Assembly (NCBI GenBank): GCA_037349315.1 | Contig: JBAIAC010000225.1 | Location: forward strand, 545,501-609,500 | Origin: Chelydra serpentina | Lineage: Eukaryota; Chordata; Testudines; Chelydridae | Length of the DNA stretch: 64,000 bases | Direction of reading: 5' to 3' | The notes under the pieces: model-generated | Databases searched by the model: none | What the model was told of the DNA's origin: nothing | Seen by the model: the letters and a program-made list of their open reading frames with translations, nothing else | Made by a program: the position numbers and the translations under genes | Part shown: piece after piece, positions 41,815 to 52,199 of the stretch | How positions within the stretch are numbered: the stretch's first letter is position 1 | How the letters are laid out: every line of letters begins with the position of its first letter

Positions 41815-42450
41815 GACACGGTGCACAAAGCAGGACTCAACCCTCGGCGTAAACTAAATGAGCCGCCCACAGATTCTAGCAGCCACAATGAGCCATTTGC
41901 TGTGAGAGTCAGACCTGCCCCTGTCCCAGAGGGAGGGGTCGTCTGGGAGGGGCCTGGAACATGGACCTATCAGCTCTTAACTCCCAAACTTTCAGCAACT
42001 CTGTTATCAGTGCCTGGGAGTGTAATTTAAACCATAAGAAAAAACTCACTGGGCTAGACTGAAGGTCCATCTAGTTCTGTATCTTGTTTTCTGACATTAG
42101 CCAATATCAGGTGCCCCAAAAGTCACTCAACAAGGCACCACTGGGAGTCGAACCCAGGATCTCCTGGTTACAAGACAGGGACTTTAACCAGCTAAACTAT
42201 GGTGCCTGCCTCTTGCTTGTGTAGGGTATCTGCCCACACCTGACTCCCTGCCAACCCCACCGGGGCCTGACAAGCTTTGCTTGTGTTTGGATTCTGCAAA
42301 GCAGAGGAGCAGGTGAAGTTTTACTCCCACAGTGTGTGATTCTTTGCACAGGTCTACGCTACAAAATTAGGTGGGTGTAACTACATTATTCAGGGGTGTA
42401 AAAAATGTACAACCGCCCCCCCGCCCCGAGCAATACAGTTATATCAGCCT
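41815..42450. repeat. Thr-tRNA cassette, copy 1
   Basis: The block closely matches 50400-50985 and, for the tRNA part, 46230-46600. It includes a shared upstream block (gagccgcccacagattct), the Thr tRNA on the minus strand, and a shared downstream block ending near the caggtctacgctacaaa phrase. Confidence 0.75.
42133..42206 (-). tRNA. tRNA-Thr(TGT)
   Basis: A 74-nt minus-strand frame with acceptor GGCACCA/TGGTGCC, anticodon loop CTTGTAA (TGT) and T-arm CTGGG-TTCGACT-CCCAG, all paired. The anticodon stem has one T-C mismatch. The D-stem side reads TAGTTTAGC/AAGTC and is weakened. Copies are at 46261 and 50711. Confidence 0.7.
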
Positions 42451-42489
42451 AACCCCGGTGTAGATAGCCTAGGAGTCGGACGTGCTACT

Positions 42490-42960
42490 TCTCACTTCCA
42501 GGATGCAGCAGGGTTCGCAGTGCCAGGATAGGCAGGAAACCTGCCTTAGCCCCCCGCTGTGCCACTGACCAGGAGCCGCCCGAGGTAACCCCACACCCCA
42601 ACCATGTGCCCCAATCCCCTGCCCCAGACTTGAGCCCCCCCAAACCAGGAGCCCTTTACTGCACCCCAACACCCTCATACCTGGCCCCACACCAGAGCCT
42701 GCACTCCCAGCCCAGAGCCCTGACCCCCTTTGCACCCCAACCCCCTGACCCAGCCCAGAGCCTCCCCAAACTGGGAGCCCCTCCTGTACCCTAAACCCCT
42801 CATCCCTGGCCCCACCCCAGAGACTGAACCCCCCCAGCCGAGAGCCCTGACCCCCTCCCACACCCCAACCCCCTGCCAGAGCCTAGAGCCCCCCTCACAC
42901 CCTGAACCCCTCATTCCTTGCCCCACCCTGCAGCCTCCACCCCTGCACCCCAACCCCAGA
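42490..42960. repeat. Pyrimidine-rich degenerate repeat
   Basis: Loose repeats of cccagagcc, tgaccccct and caccccaaccccct. Similar sequence occurs at 46690-47330. No gene. Confidence 0.6.
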
Positions 42961-43229
42961 GATATGCTGGGAAGAGCTGGGGATATGACGGGAAAGGGTC
43001 TGTCTGAATTATCAAGGCAGGAAATGGACAACAATCTACAGCAACGTCATTAACCACAAACACACTCTCATCATGCTCCAGACAGCAGGGAAATGAGCAG
43101 GAATTCTTGCTGTTCAGCCATGGACACACTTACACAATGGTACGGCAGTGAGTGTGTTCTGGAAGCTGGTCGGAGGAAACAATAGGAAACGATCACTCAG
43201 TGAGAGCAGAACTAGAGTGTAATGAGAAA

Positions 43230-43311
43230 ACTGCATTGGCTGAGTGGTTAAGGCGATGGACTAGAAATCCATTGGGGTTTCCCTGCACAGGTTCAAATCC
43301 TGTCAACTACG
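43230..43311 (+). pseudogene. tRNA-Ser(AGA) pseudogene
   Basis: The 82-nt frame is intact from the D-arm on (GAGTGGTTAAGGCGATGGAC, anticodon AGA, long arm, TTCAAATCC). The first seven bases are ACTGCAT where the 3' strand CAACTAC needs GTAGTTG, so the acceptor cannot form. The intact paralogue is at 63627. Confidence 0.75.
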
Positions 43312-43391
43312 GAGGAACTTGTCGTTCTTTAGTTTCAGTGCCTGAGCATCCCTTGTGTCAAGGGGAGCTCGGTCTTGTCTCACTCTCAGGC

Positions 43392-43690
43392 TGTGCCCAT
43401 TAGAACATCTAAACTGACCTCCTGCATCTCACAGGCCTCCTGTGAACCACAATAGGCAAACACATTCCAGAAAGGCCTTGCTAGGTATAGGACTTTGCAT
43501 TTGGCTCTGGTCAAACTCGTTTCCTTTGAATGGGCCCAGCTTGCCGAATGAGCCAGATCGCTCTGTATCACTGCCCTCTCCTCATCAGTAATTACCACTC
43601 TGCCGGTATTTTGTCACCTGCCAATCTTATCAGCAGTGATTGGATGTTATCTCCCAATTCACTGATAAAAATTAGTTAAAAAAATTAGTC
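43392..43690 (-). mobile_element. CR1 LINE fragment
   Basis: It begins with the common CR1-end phrase gacctcctgcatctcacagg and extends into the CR1 3' coding part. Closely related to the fragment at 54820 as part of the same duplication (43392-44590 and 54820-56440). Confidence 0.75.
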
Positions 43691-43999
43691 CTTGAGAGCG
43701 TCTTCAGCACAGTGAGGAAAGGCCGTCCAGCCCTGCTGGTCCATAGGGGATAAGCACAGAACAAACACGCCTTTAGGAGCTGTGTTGTCCATGGACAACA
43801 TGTCGGGGTCAGCAGCTTGCAAATGCACGACAGACCTGTTGCATAGACAGGTCCCAACATGCTAGGGCCTGGGTTATACAGGAAGTGCGACTGGATGCAC
43901 ATAATGGTCCTTTCTTACCTTAACATCTGTCAATCTCTACAACTAATGCAGAGAAGCAGCAAAATTCGTCACACATGTGACTGGTTGTGACTTATTTAC

Positions 44000-44590
44000 T
44001 TGGTCTTAAAAGAGAACAACAAGGACCCGAGTCTCCTCCCTGTCAATAACTCCCTGCTCAGCCAATCCGGGTAGAGACTGAGGGGTGGGAGGCTGAGGGT
44101 TCTCACCAGAGAGCCCAAAGGACGGCCCAGGTCACCCGTGGGGTCACTGTCCGAGCACTATTTCAGCCCCACGTTTTTGGGTAGACCACCCACAATGGGA
44201 ACTGCTGAGCACCCCCCACCAAACACACACACACACCCCTACACCTCTCCTGGTGCTGGGAGGGGAACAGGGGAAAGGACAAAAGAAGTAAGAGGTGAAG
44301 AGAAAGGAGGGAGGGATGGAGGAAAAGGTCAAACAAAAAGGACAAACCCTAATGTCCCCAGTGATTCTGAGGGACAAAATCCCAAGTGGGGAATAAAATT
44401 CTGCCACCTGAAGCGACTGTTTTCCATGCCTAGAATTCAGCTGGCACCAGATGGATCAGACTGAACCGGTTCCAAACCTCTCGGAGGCTCGTACCTTCTA
44501 ACCAGGGACGTCTGTTTTCTAGGAAAGTCCGTAAAAGGAAAGGAGAAAACTCCAAAGAGGTTCCTCCTCGTGCTCACGTCCGTGAACCCT
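44000..44590. repeat. Duplicated block of unknown function, copy 1
   Basis: The sequence from about 43900 to 44590 is almost identical to 55750-56440, including aagtccgtaaaaggaaagg. No splice sites or protein motifs were convincing. The strongest shared frame begins MGSLSEHYFSPTFLGRPPTM; it is present in both but has no recognisable domain. Confidence 0.6.
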
Positions 44591-44975
44591 AATACTCTCT
44601 CAGTCCTCCGAGAGAGACCTCGACAAGGAGATTTGCTGAAGCAAAGCCACGGGGGTCTCCGAGGTTTCCCTGGCCCTGCGCCCCTGGCCTGGCCTGGCCT
44701 GGCTGATGTCAGCATCTCTCTGTGAGGTCACCGCCTCCCCACCACCTTTGACCAATAGGCTGAGGTCCTGCAAACGGCCTTTGTGATGTCACTGCCACAC
44801 CGACCCCTCCCCTGCCGTGCTAATGTCCTGCCGCTGGCCAGACACTTGGGAGGTTTGAGCTACTCCCTGGGGATCACCCCACTCAATGAGTGTTCATTCT
44901 AGGAAGCAAGCCGGCTAGACAGTAAAACATCAGAGGCTTCTCCCAATGCTACACTCACTTTTTCAGAAATTAGTA

Positions 44976-45295
44976 GACTTTATGGCCAGAAGAGACCATT
45001 AGAGCATCTAATCTGACCCCCTGCATCTCACAGGCCTCCTGTGAACCACAAGAGCTACTTGTTGGGCAAACACATTCCAGAAAGGCATCTAGTCTTCATT
45101 AAATGACACCAAGAGATGGAGAATCCACCACTTCCCTTGTTCCTGTGGTGAATCATCCTCACTGTTGAATATTTCTGCCTTGTTTATAATTTGTCTCTTT
45201 TTACTTTCCAGCCATTCGGTCTTGTTATGCCTTTCTCTGCGAGATTAAAGAGCCCTTTAATACCCAATATTTTCTCTCCATTAAGGAACTTCAAC
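44976..45295 (-). mobile_element. CR1 LINE fragment
   Basis: The plus strand begins tagactttatggccagaaga and includes gaatccaccacttccc and ttgtctctttttactttcca. It is the reverse complement of a CR1 3' region, divergent from the one at 26665. Confidence 0.75.
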
Positions 45296-45322
45296 ACTGA
45301 GGAAGTAGCACGGGGTCACCAT

Positions 45323-45396
45323 TGTCCCTGGGTGGGCTTAAACCACCAGCCTTTCGGTTAACAGCCCAACGCGCTGACCCATTGTGCAGCAGAGAC
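45323..45396 (-). tRNA. tRNA-Asn(GTT)
   Basis: A 74-nt minus-strand gene: acceptor GTCTCTG/CAGGGAC paired, anticodon loop CTGTTAA (GTT), T-stem GGTGG/CCACC paired. D-stem has an A-C mismatch and the anticodon stem a G-G mismatch; T-loop TTTAAGC. It is one of the less damaged loci and not duplicated elsewhere in the window. Confidence 0.7.
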
Positions 45397-45520
45397 ACAC
45401 AGACACAAGTCTGCTGTTACCAAGGCTGCTGCCGAGCAGCCGGCGCCTCTGCCTGCCAGCGCTAGAGCTCACAAGGCGCTAGGCCGGATGCTGGCTGCTG
45501 GATGTGGGGGTTGAAGACCC

Positions 45521-45592
45521 AGCAGAGGGGCGCAGTGGAAGCGTGCTGGGCCCGTAACCCCGACATTGATGGATCTGAGCCATCCTATGCTA
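45521..45592 (+). pseudogene. Initiator tRNA-Met pseudogene, anticodon CGT
   Basis: The 72-nt frame AGCAGAGGGGCGCAGTGGAA with CTGGG-CCCGTAA-CCCCG descends from the initiator tRNA. The anticodon CAT has become CGT, the anticodon stem has one mismatch, the T-loop is ATCTGAG and the acceptor 3' strand reads CTATGCT. Confidence 0.65.
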
Positions 45593-45695
45593 GGCATGTG
45601 CTTCTTTCATTTGCTCTGGGCCTTCAAGCGAGGTGGTGACCAGCAGAGGTGGGATGAAAGTAAGAGGCAGGCCTGTGCATGGTGAGGGCCTCCAG

Positions 45696-46225
45696 TCCCA
45701 TAGACTTTAAGGTCAGACGGGACCATTATGATCATCTAGTCTGACCTCCTGCACAATGCAGGCCACAGAATCTCACCCACCCACTCCTGCAATAATCCTC
45801 TCAGCTACTGAAGTCCTCAAATCATGGTTTAAAGACTTCAAGATGCAGAGAATCCTCCAGTAAGTGACCCGTGCCCCATGCTGCAGAGGAAGGCAAAAAA
45901 CCTCCAGGGCCTCTGCCAATCTGCCCTGGAGGAAAATTCCTTCCTGACCCCAAATGTGGCGATCAGCTGAACCCTGAGCATGTGGGCAAGACTCACCAGC
46001 CAGACACCCAGGAAAAAGTTCTCTGTAGTAACTTCTAACATCCCACCATTGGTCCTATTTACCACTGATAATGAAAGGTCAGTTAATTGCCAAGTTCATG
46101 TTATCCCATCAAACCATCCCCTCCATAAATTTATCTAGCTTAATCTTGAAGCCAGATAGGTCTTTTGCCCCCACTGCTTCCCTTGGAAGGCTGTTCCAGA
46201 ACTTCACTCCTCTGATGGAAGGCTG
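45696..46225 (-). mobile_element. CR1 LINE fragment
   Basis: The plus strand carries the reverse complement of a CR1 3' end: atcatctagtctgacctcct, aaattccttcctgacccc, tccataaatttatctagctt. Frames are short and broken. Confidence 0.8.
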
Positions 46226-46260
46226 TTTTTCTGACAGTAGCCAATAATAGGTGCCTTAAA

Positions 46261-46334
46261 ATCCACCACTGGGAGTTGAACCTAGGATCTCTTGTTTACA
46301 AAACAGGTGTTTTATCTAGCTACGCCATGGTGCC
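46261..46334 (-). pseudogene. tRNA-Thr(TGT) pseudogene
   Basis: The 74-nt minus-strand frame GGCACCATGGCGTAGCTAG with loop TTTTGTA (TGT) and TAGGTTCAACTCC. The 3' strand of the acceptor is TGGTGGA, giving two mismatches. D-arm altered. Part of the triplicated Thr cassette. Confidence 0.7.
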
Positions 46335-46689
46335 TGCCCATAGCTGAAAGATGGGGTCTGCCCACACCTGATTCCCTGCCAGACCCGACCTGGGCCTGAC
46401 AAGCGTTGCTTGTGTTTGGATTCTGCAATGCAGAGGAGCAGGTGATATTTTCCTTGCAAGCTGTGTGTGTGTGAATCCTTGGCCAGGTCTGCACTACAAA
46501 GTTATTGCAGCATCATTATATTGCTCAGGTGTGTGGAAAACACACGACGCTCCCTCGGTCGCCTCCTTTTGGCTGGTGCACACACGGCAATGCCACGTCT
46601 GGTGACAAAACTGCCCTCTGTTGGCGACAAAATAAAAACACCTCGATGAGAGGCCTGGAGCTTTTTGCAGGAAACTGAGAGTGACACAT

Positions 46690-47330
46690 ACCCAGCCGCC
46701 CATACCCCAGTCCTGACTCCTGCACCCCCCCACATCCCCACCCCCACACCAAACAGGAGCTCCTGTACACCCCTCCCAGATTCCTACCTGCCCCCCTCGC
46801 ACCAAACGGGAGCTGCCCCAGGTAAGCGCTCCACACCCCAACCTCCTGCCCCAACCCTGAGCCCCCTCCCTCACCCTGGCTCCTGGACAGACCCTGCACC
46901 CCAACCCCCAGCCTGCTCCTGCCCCCGAACTCCCTCCCAGACCCTGCACCCCCAGCCCTGTGCTCAGTGCACCCCCACCCTCAGCTCAGTGCAGAGAGAG
47001 ACGCAGAGAATGGGCTAGACCCAGGGAGAAGGTAGGTACCCGCTCTATGTGGGCAGGGGTGGGGAGGGGGAGCCTGTTTACCCCTCCCCAGCCCTTCTGC
47101 ACTTGCAGTTTACCACCGGCCCCTCCCTTGCTCCAGGGACCAACCCTAGCTCCCGCCCCACTGTGCTATTGACCCAGCCCCTGCCTTGCTCCAGTCAGCA
47201 GGGACTAATCCTCCCCCGATGTCCCACTGTGCTCATCTGGCCCCTGACCCCTGCCTCGCTCCAGCTGGGGACCAATCCTTCCCCCCAATGCCCCACAGTG
47301 CTCTTGCCCCTGGCCCCTTCATTCCACAGG
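46690..47330. repeat. Pyrimidine-rich degenerate repeat
   Basis: Similar in kind to 42490-42960, with phrases such as caccccaacctcctgccc and ctgagccccctccctc. Minus-strand frames are artefacts. Confidence 0.6.
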
Positions 47331-47570
47331 GGGCCCAGAAATATGTTTGGCGCCAGGCCCACAAAAACTAACCCAGCCCTGGATACCAGACTGTGATGGG
47401 GATTGCATTGGCCTTTATTTGTATTTCCAATGGCATTTCTGTGTGTGGTTTTGTTTTTCTTTGTCGAACGGTGTTTTCTCCTGGATCTGAGATTTAACTA
47501 GAAAAAGACTTTTTTGCCTTTGTTTTACCTGCTCGCTCTTGTGGTGGAAGGGGGCAGCTGCACTCACTGA

Positions 47571-47636
47571 ACTGGGCTAGCTCAGTCAGTAGAGCGTCAA
47601 GCTCTTAGTCGGGGGTTCAAGCCCCATGTCTGGGCT
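47571..47636 (+). pseudogene. tRNA-Lys(CTT) pseudogene with internal deletion
   Basis: ACTGGGCTAGCTCAGTCAGT, anticodon loop CTCTTAG and GGGGTTCAAGCCCC follow a Lys tRNA, but only 66 nt are present; the variable region and one side of stems are missing. The same length loss at 29420 indicates common descent. Box A and box B are good, so it might still be transcribed. Confidence 0.65.
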
Positions 47637-47699
47637 CTCAGCTGCTTAAGTTGCCTTGTGTGCCAGGAGCCAAATGATTCCTGGTCACGTCCAGAGCGC

Positions 47700-48500
47700 T
47701 CAGGGGAGGAGGTGGTGAGCTGGGGTGGGGACCGGTTCCTCTGTCCTCCCCCAAGGGTTACATCCTGCATCCCTACCCGCCCCCCCACCCCAGATCACCT
47801 CCGTTCCGCCTCTGCCTCCTCCCTTGAGCACACCACCACTTCTCCCCCTCCCTCCCTCCCTCCTTGCGCACGGCAAGCCTGGGAGGGAGGGCGGTGGAGG
47901 GGAAATGTGGCACACCCAGGGGAGGGGCCAGAGATTTGGGGAAGGGGTTGGAATGGGGGTGGAGCCAGGGGAGGAGTTGGGGATGGGGACGAGAGCACCC
48001 ACCGGCGCCTGCTAAAGTCGAGTCGGTGCCTGTGGAAAGCCCTGGCTCAGGCTAGAGACACAGGGAGGTTTTGCTGTTCATGGAGCAAAGGAAATTGTGT
48101 CTGTGTGTGAAATGGAGGGAAACGAAACACCCACCCGATGGCACAAGGCCCGAAGGCACGAGGGTGAAGGAATCAGGCTGAGGAATGACTGAAGTGGACT
48201 CACCTGGGATTGAAATGACATTTGTTTCTGTCAAGTCGTGAGGAATGTGGCATTAATTCACATGTGGGGTTGAGGCTTCTTTAGCTCCTTGTAAAAACTT
48301 GAACTGGATTTCCCAGAAGGGAGAAAGGGAAAGTCCTGGAGCTGCCTTTAGTCCCTGGCTGGGGTCTCCTGGGCAGTGGAAAACGTCCCTTGTTTGCTGA
48401 TGACAAGGGGATCGTGGAGAGCTCCGATGTCCCTCGGTGGGGATATGACGGGAAAGGGACTGTCTGAATTATCAAGGCAGGAAATGGACAACAATCTACA
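47700..48500. other. Region with no gene recognised
   Basis: GC-rich up to 48000, then ordinary composition. From about 48430 it matches the Ser-tRNA cassette seen at 42960 and 63350. No exon was supported. Confidence 0.35.
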
Positions 48501-48514
48501 GCAACGTCACTAAC

Positions 48515-48900
48515 GGGAAACTGCGGAATTGGAATTAATATGCAAACTAGATACCATTACCTTAGGCTTGAATATTGACTGTGAATGGCTCGGTCATTAC
48601 GGTAATTGAATTTATTTCCCCTCCTTAACACCTTTGTGTCAACTGTCTGTAATGGGCCATGTTGATTATCACTTCAAAAGTTTCTTTCCTACTGATAACA
48701 GCCCCTTTCAACTAATTAGCCTCATAACGTTGATATAGACCCTCCCACCTTTTCATGTTTCTCAGAATGTATAAATATCTGCTCACTGTACGTTCCATTC
48801 CATGCGTCTGATGAAGTGGGTTCTTAACCCACGAAAGCTTCTGCTGAAATAAATGTGTTAGTCTCTAAGGTGCCACAAGTATTTTTCTTATTTTCTTTTT
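48515..48900 (+). mobile_element. Retroelement end with hammerhead-like core, inserted with target duplication
   Basis: The paralogous cassette at 43046 reads cgtcattaaccac without interruption. Here about 386 bp are inserted between two copies of a(c/t)taac (48509-48514 and 48901-48906). The insert ends with the widespread phrase ttagtctctaaggtgccaca and contains CTGATGA (48808), a 7-bp inverted repeat GTGGGTT/AACCCAC and GAAA (48833). This is the order of a hammerhead ribozyme core, as known from Penelope-like elements. A second copy is at 62650. Family assignment is an inference. Confidence 0.6.
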
Positions 48901-49081
48901 ATTAACCACAAACACACTCTCATCATGCTCCAGCCAGCAGGGAAATGAGCAGGAATTCTTGCTGTTCAGCCATGGACACACTTACACAATGGCACGGCAG
49001 TGAGTGTGTTGTGGAAGCTGGTCTGAGGAAACAATAGGAGACGATCACTCAGTGAGAACAGAACTAGAGTGTAGTGAGCAA

Positions 49082-49163
49082 AGTGCCTAGAACGATTGGT
49101 TAAGATGATGGACTAGAAATCCATTGGGGTTTCCCTGCACAGGTTTGAATCCTGTCGACTACG
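49082..49163 (+). pseudogene. tRNA-Ser(AGA) pseudogene, second
   Basis: The 82-nt frame keeps anticodon AGA and the long arm, but the 5' part reads GTGCCTAGAACGATTGGTTAA, so acceptor and D-stem are lost; T-loop TTTGAAT. Confidence 0.75.
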
Positions 49164-49517
49164 GAGAAACTTGTGGTTCTTTAGTTTCAGTGCCTGAGCA
49201 TCCTTGGTGTCAAGGGGAGCTGGGTCTTGTCTCACTCTCAGGCTGTGTCCACACTACAGAGTTATGCTGCTTTAGTTGAAGGGTTTTAATGAAACACTCT
49301 GCTCCTTGTGTCACCAGAGCGCATCCACTGTAGTAACTCTTGCGTCGTCCCAAAGAGCAGTGCATTGTGGGTAGCTATCGCACTGTGCAACTGGCTGCAG
49401 TGGGCTTTGGGAGGGGTTTGCAATGGCTCATGGGCCGGTGCAGCATCACACGATGCAGGTTTCTCTGTCCCATTGTTCCATGGGCAGCCTACTAGATTGC
49501 CAGCTGCTTCCCCACTG

Positions 49518-49546
49518 CAGTGTGTGTGTGTGTGTGTGTGTGTGTT
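49518..49546. repeat. (TG)n microsatellite
   Basis: A clean dinucleotide tract of about 14 units. Confidence 0.9.
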
Positions 49547-49844
49547 GGGGAAGAGTGAGTGTGTCGCACGCTGTCTCTAAGCTGAGACAGCTGCTGAAAG
49601 TCTGTAAGGAGCTTCCGCCCCCCAGCTCCGTGGTCGCCGTGCGGGGGAGCAGCATCCCCGGCAGTGATTTGCTCCTTGCTGCCGGAGCAGAGCAGCAGGC
49701 TCAGCCGTCAGAACTTCCCGGAGCGATGAGAAGGGAGGGGCCCAGCCTCTGGAGCAGGATCGCAGGGCAGGGAGTTCCCGGCGGGCATTATGGGATACTG
49801 GCGGAGGCCAGTTCTCGTGATATAATGACCAGCAACGTTTACAC

Positions 49845-50232
49845 CAAGGGTCTCAAACTCAAATTACCACGAGGGCCGAATGAGGACTAGTGCATTGGCC
49901 CGAGGGCCTCATCACTGACCCCGCGCCCTCACTGCCCCCGGCCCCGCCCCCACTCCACCCCTTCCATTAGGCCCTGCCCCTTCTTCACCCCTTCTCCGCC
50001 TCTGCCCCTGTGAGCACGGCTTCCCGCTCCTCCCCCTCCCTCTCAGAAACCACGAAGCTCTTCCCTGTGGCCCGCTGGGCTCCCCGTGCCCCACCGCTGC
50101 TAGTACAACTGTCTGGCGGTGGGAACTGCCTGGGGGTAAATATATATATATATTTTTTTTTAAAGGGGTGGGCGCAGGAAGCCCGGTGGGCTGCAGGGAA
50201 GAGCTCCGTGGGCCGCATGTTTGAGACCCCTG
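49845..50232 (+). mobile_element. Non-autonomous hAT element with 8-bp target duplication
   Basis: Ends CAAGGGTCTCAAAC and GTTTGAGACCCCTG are inverted repeats matching at 13 of 14 positions. GTTTACAC flanks both sides (49837-49844 and 50233-50240), the 8-bp signature of hAT transposition. The 388-bp body is GC-rich and has no transposase; a (TA)n/T-tract lies at 50138-50160. Confidence 0.9.
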
Positions 50233-50710
50233 GTTTACACTGACACGGTGTCACTCTAAGTTCATTGCAAAAAGCTCCAGGCCTCTCGTCGAGGTGGTTT
50301 TATTTTCTCGCCAAATCAGGGCAGTTTTGTCCCCAGACGTGGCATTGCCGTGTGTGCACCAGCCAAAAGGAGGCGACCGAGGGAGCGTCGTGTGTTTTTC
50401 ACACAAAGCAGGACTCCACCCTGGGTGGAAACTAAATGAGCCGCCCACAGATTCTGGCAGCCACAAGGAGCCATTTGGTGTGAGAGTCAGACCTGCCCCT
50501 GTCCCAGAGGGAGGGGTCGTCTGGGAGGGGACTGGAACACTGACCTATCAGCTCTTAACCCCCGAACTTTCAGTAACTCTGTTATCAGTGCCTGGGAGTG
50601 TAATTTAAACCATAAAAACAGCCACACTGGGCTAGACCAAAAGTCCATCTCGCTCTGAACCTTGTTTTCTGAGATTAGCCAATACCACGTGCCCCAAAAG
50701 CCACTCAACA

Positions 50711-50784
50711 AGGCACCACTGGGAGTTGAACCCAAGATCTCCTGTTTACTAGACAGGTGCTTTAGCCAGCTAAGCCATGGTGCC
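50711..50784 (-). tRNA. tRNA-Thr(AGT)
   Basis: A 74-nt minus-strand gene with every stem paired: acceptor GGCACCA/TGGTGCC, D-stem GCTT/AAGC, anticodon arm CCTGT-CTAGTAA-ACAGG, T-arm TTGGG-TTCAACT-CCCAG with wobble. TTTT follows about 16 bases downstream. It is the intact member of the Thr cassette family (42133 and 46261 have TGT), and probably functional. Confidence 0.9.
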
Positions 50785-51137
50785 TGCCTCTGCCGTCTAA
50801 CCACACCTGACTCTCTGCCAGACCCCACCTGGGCCTTTGCTTGTGTTTGGATTCTGCAAAGCAGAGGAGCAGGTGACGTTTTCCTGCAAGCTTCTGTGTG
50901 TGTGAATTCTTGGCCAGGTCTGCACTACAGAGTTATTTCAGCATCATTATATTGCGCAGGTGTGAAAAACACACGACGCCCCCTCGTCTCTGGGTGCTCT
51001 CTGGGCACCAGATGGAGGAGCAGGCTGGGGCTAGGGCTGCTAAGGGAGCCAGAGTAGCAGGTTTTCTGTATTGTTTCCAGCCCTCTTTTTCTTGACTAGT
51101 TTCTATTCTGCATCAGCCTTGCCCTTCTCTCATAAGA

Positions 51138-51210
51138 GCCTGGCTAGTTCAGTTGGTAGAGCCCCAGCCTCTTAATCTGAGGGTCCAGGGTACAAGTCTT
51201 TGGTCAGGTG
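51138..51210 (+). tRNA. tRNA-Lys(CTT), B-box damaged
   Basis: A 73-nt frame with acceptor GCCTGGC/GTCAGGT paired, D-arm GTTC-AGTTGGTA-GAGC and loop CTCTTAA. The T-loop is TACAAGT, losing U55, and the anticodon stem has two mismatches. It is the inverted paralogue of the locus at 10553. Confidence 0.6.
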
Positions 51211-51525
51211 TAGAAAGCATCATATCCCTTCGAGAAGCAGCTCTTCAGTACCGTCCTTGACATTATCTTTTTTTCTTTTCAGGACTTGGGCTTTCCTAGG
51301 AAGCGCCATTCTCTGCCTGGGACTGAAGGGACAAATTCCTCACATGCCCACTGGCCTCACAGTCTGGAGGAAGAAAGGCTTCTGGGTCTACAGCAAACTG
51401 CTGCGTGCCGACTTGTTGAGCAAATGGAGGGCTGGCCAGAGAGACCTTGAGTAAGGGAGGCACAAAAATTGTCCGCCCAGGATCTTCTACACCACAAGTC
51501 AGAAAACTCCACAACTATCATCACT

Positions 51526-51596
51526 GGTCCCATGGTGTAAGGGCAGCACTCAGGACTTTGAATTCTATAATCCAAGTTCAAGTCTCCGTGGGACCT
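51526..51596 (+). pseudogene. tRNA-Gln(TTG) pseudogene, second
   Basis: GGTCCCATGGTGTAAGGGCA, loop CTTTGAA (TTG), acceptor GGTCCCA/TGGGACC paired. The D-loop lacks one base as at 10152 and the T-stem CCAAG/CTCCG is broken. Confidence 0.65.
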
Positions 51597-51774
51597 TGGG
51601 GCAGCTCTTTTGCCACCTAACACTCCTGGGTGTTCCAAGGCTTCGTCTTGCTCTCTCCAGTGACGTGGGAGCCTGTCTTTTGCTCTTATCATGGTTCCCT
51701 CTCTTCTCCCTCCTTCAAGCCAGCCAGTCCTCCCTCCCCAAACTCCAAGGAGTGACTGACTCTTGCTTTGTTGA

Positions 51775-52070
51775 GCAACTCATTATATGTGGGCTGCTCC
51801 AAGCAAGCCTTCTCCTGATTGGCTCGCCCAATACACTTTCCTGATTGGCTGGAGTCTGCTTAGCCTCTCCAAGGCTGCCTGTTGTGTATTTGGTTGTCGT
51901 GGTAATAGCACCTTGTTGTTGCTATGCAACTGAGTTAGATTATTAGGGGATAGCCCAGCCGGTTTTGGCTGGTTGGTTAGTTCAGTGTGTGAAAATAAAT
52001 GGCTGCTTCCATGGCTCTCAGCTCTCTGTGTCTCAAATGATTCCTAAACCTGCTGCCCAAGGATACAACG
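51775..52070 (+). mobile_element. LTR of a Ty3/Gypsy-type element
   Basis: The stretch with repeated ctgattggct (51817, 51841; CCAAT-type), AATAAA at about 51995 and an end near 52070 lies directly before a primer-binding site and gag. The 5' edge is approximate because no second LTR was found. Confidence 0.6.
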
Positions 52071-52073
52071 AAG

Positions 52074-52093
52074 TGGTGACGAGGACGGGATCC
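52074..52093 (+). other. Primer-binding site matching tRNA-Ser(GCT) 3' end
   Basis: TGGTGACGAGGACGGGATCC matches the complement of a mature tRNA-Ser(GCT) 3' end including CCA at about 17 of 20 positions. The position just after the LTR supports a primer role in reverse transcription. Confidence 0.6.
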
Positions 52094-52199
52094 CTGTGCT
52101 GCCCCAGCAACAGAGGGAAGTAGAAGTCAAGGTAAAAAGGGAAAAGAAAAAAAAAACCCGACCAAAATCATTTAGCCATTGGAAGGGGGTGAGAACTGG

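Noticed and set aside
44138..44464. Conserved small protein gene in the duplicated block
   Set aside because: The frame is shared only because the block is duplicated. It has no domain, splice context or codon signal that I can see, so it is reported only as a finding.
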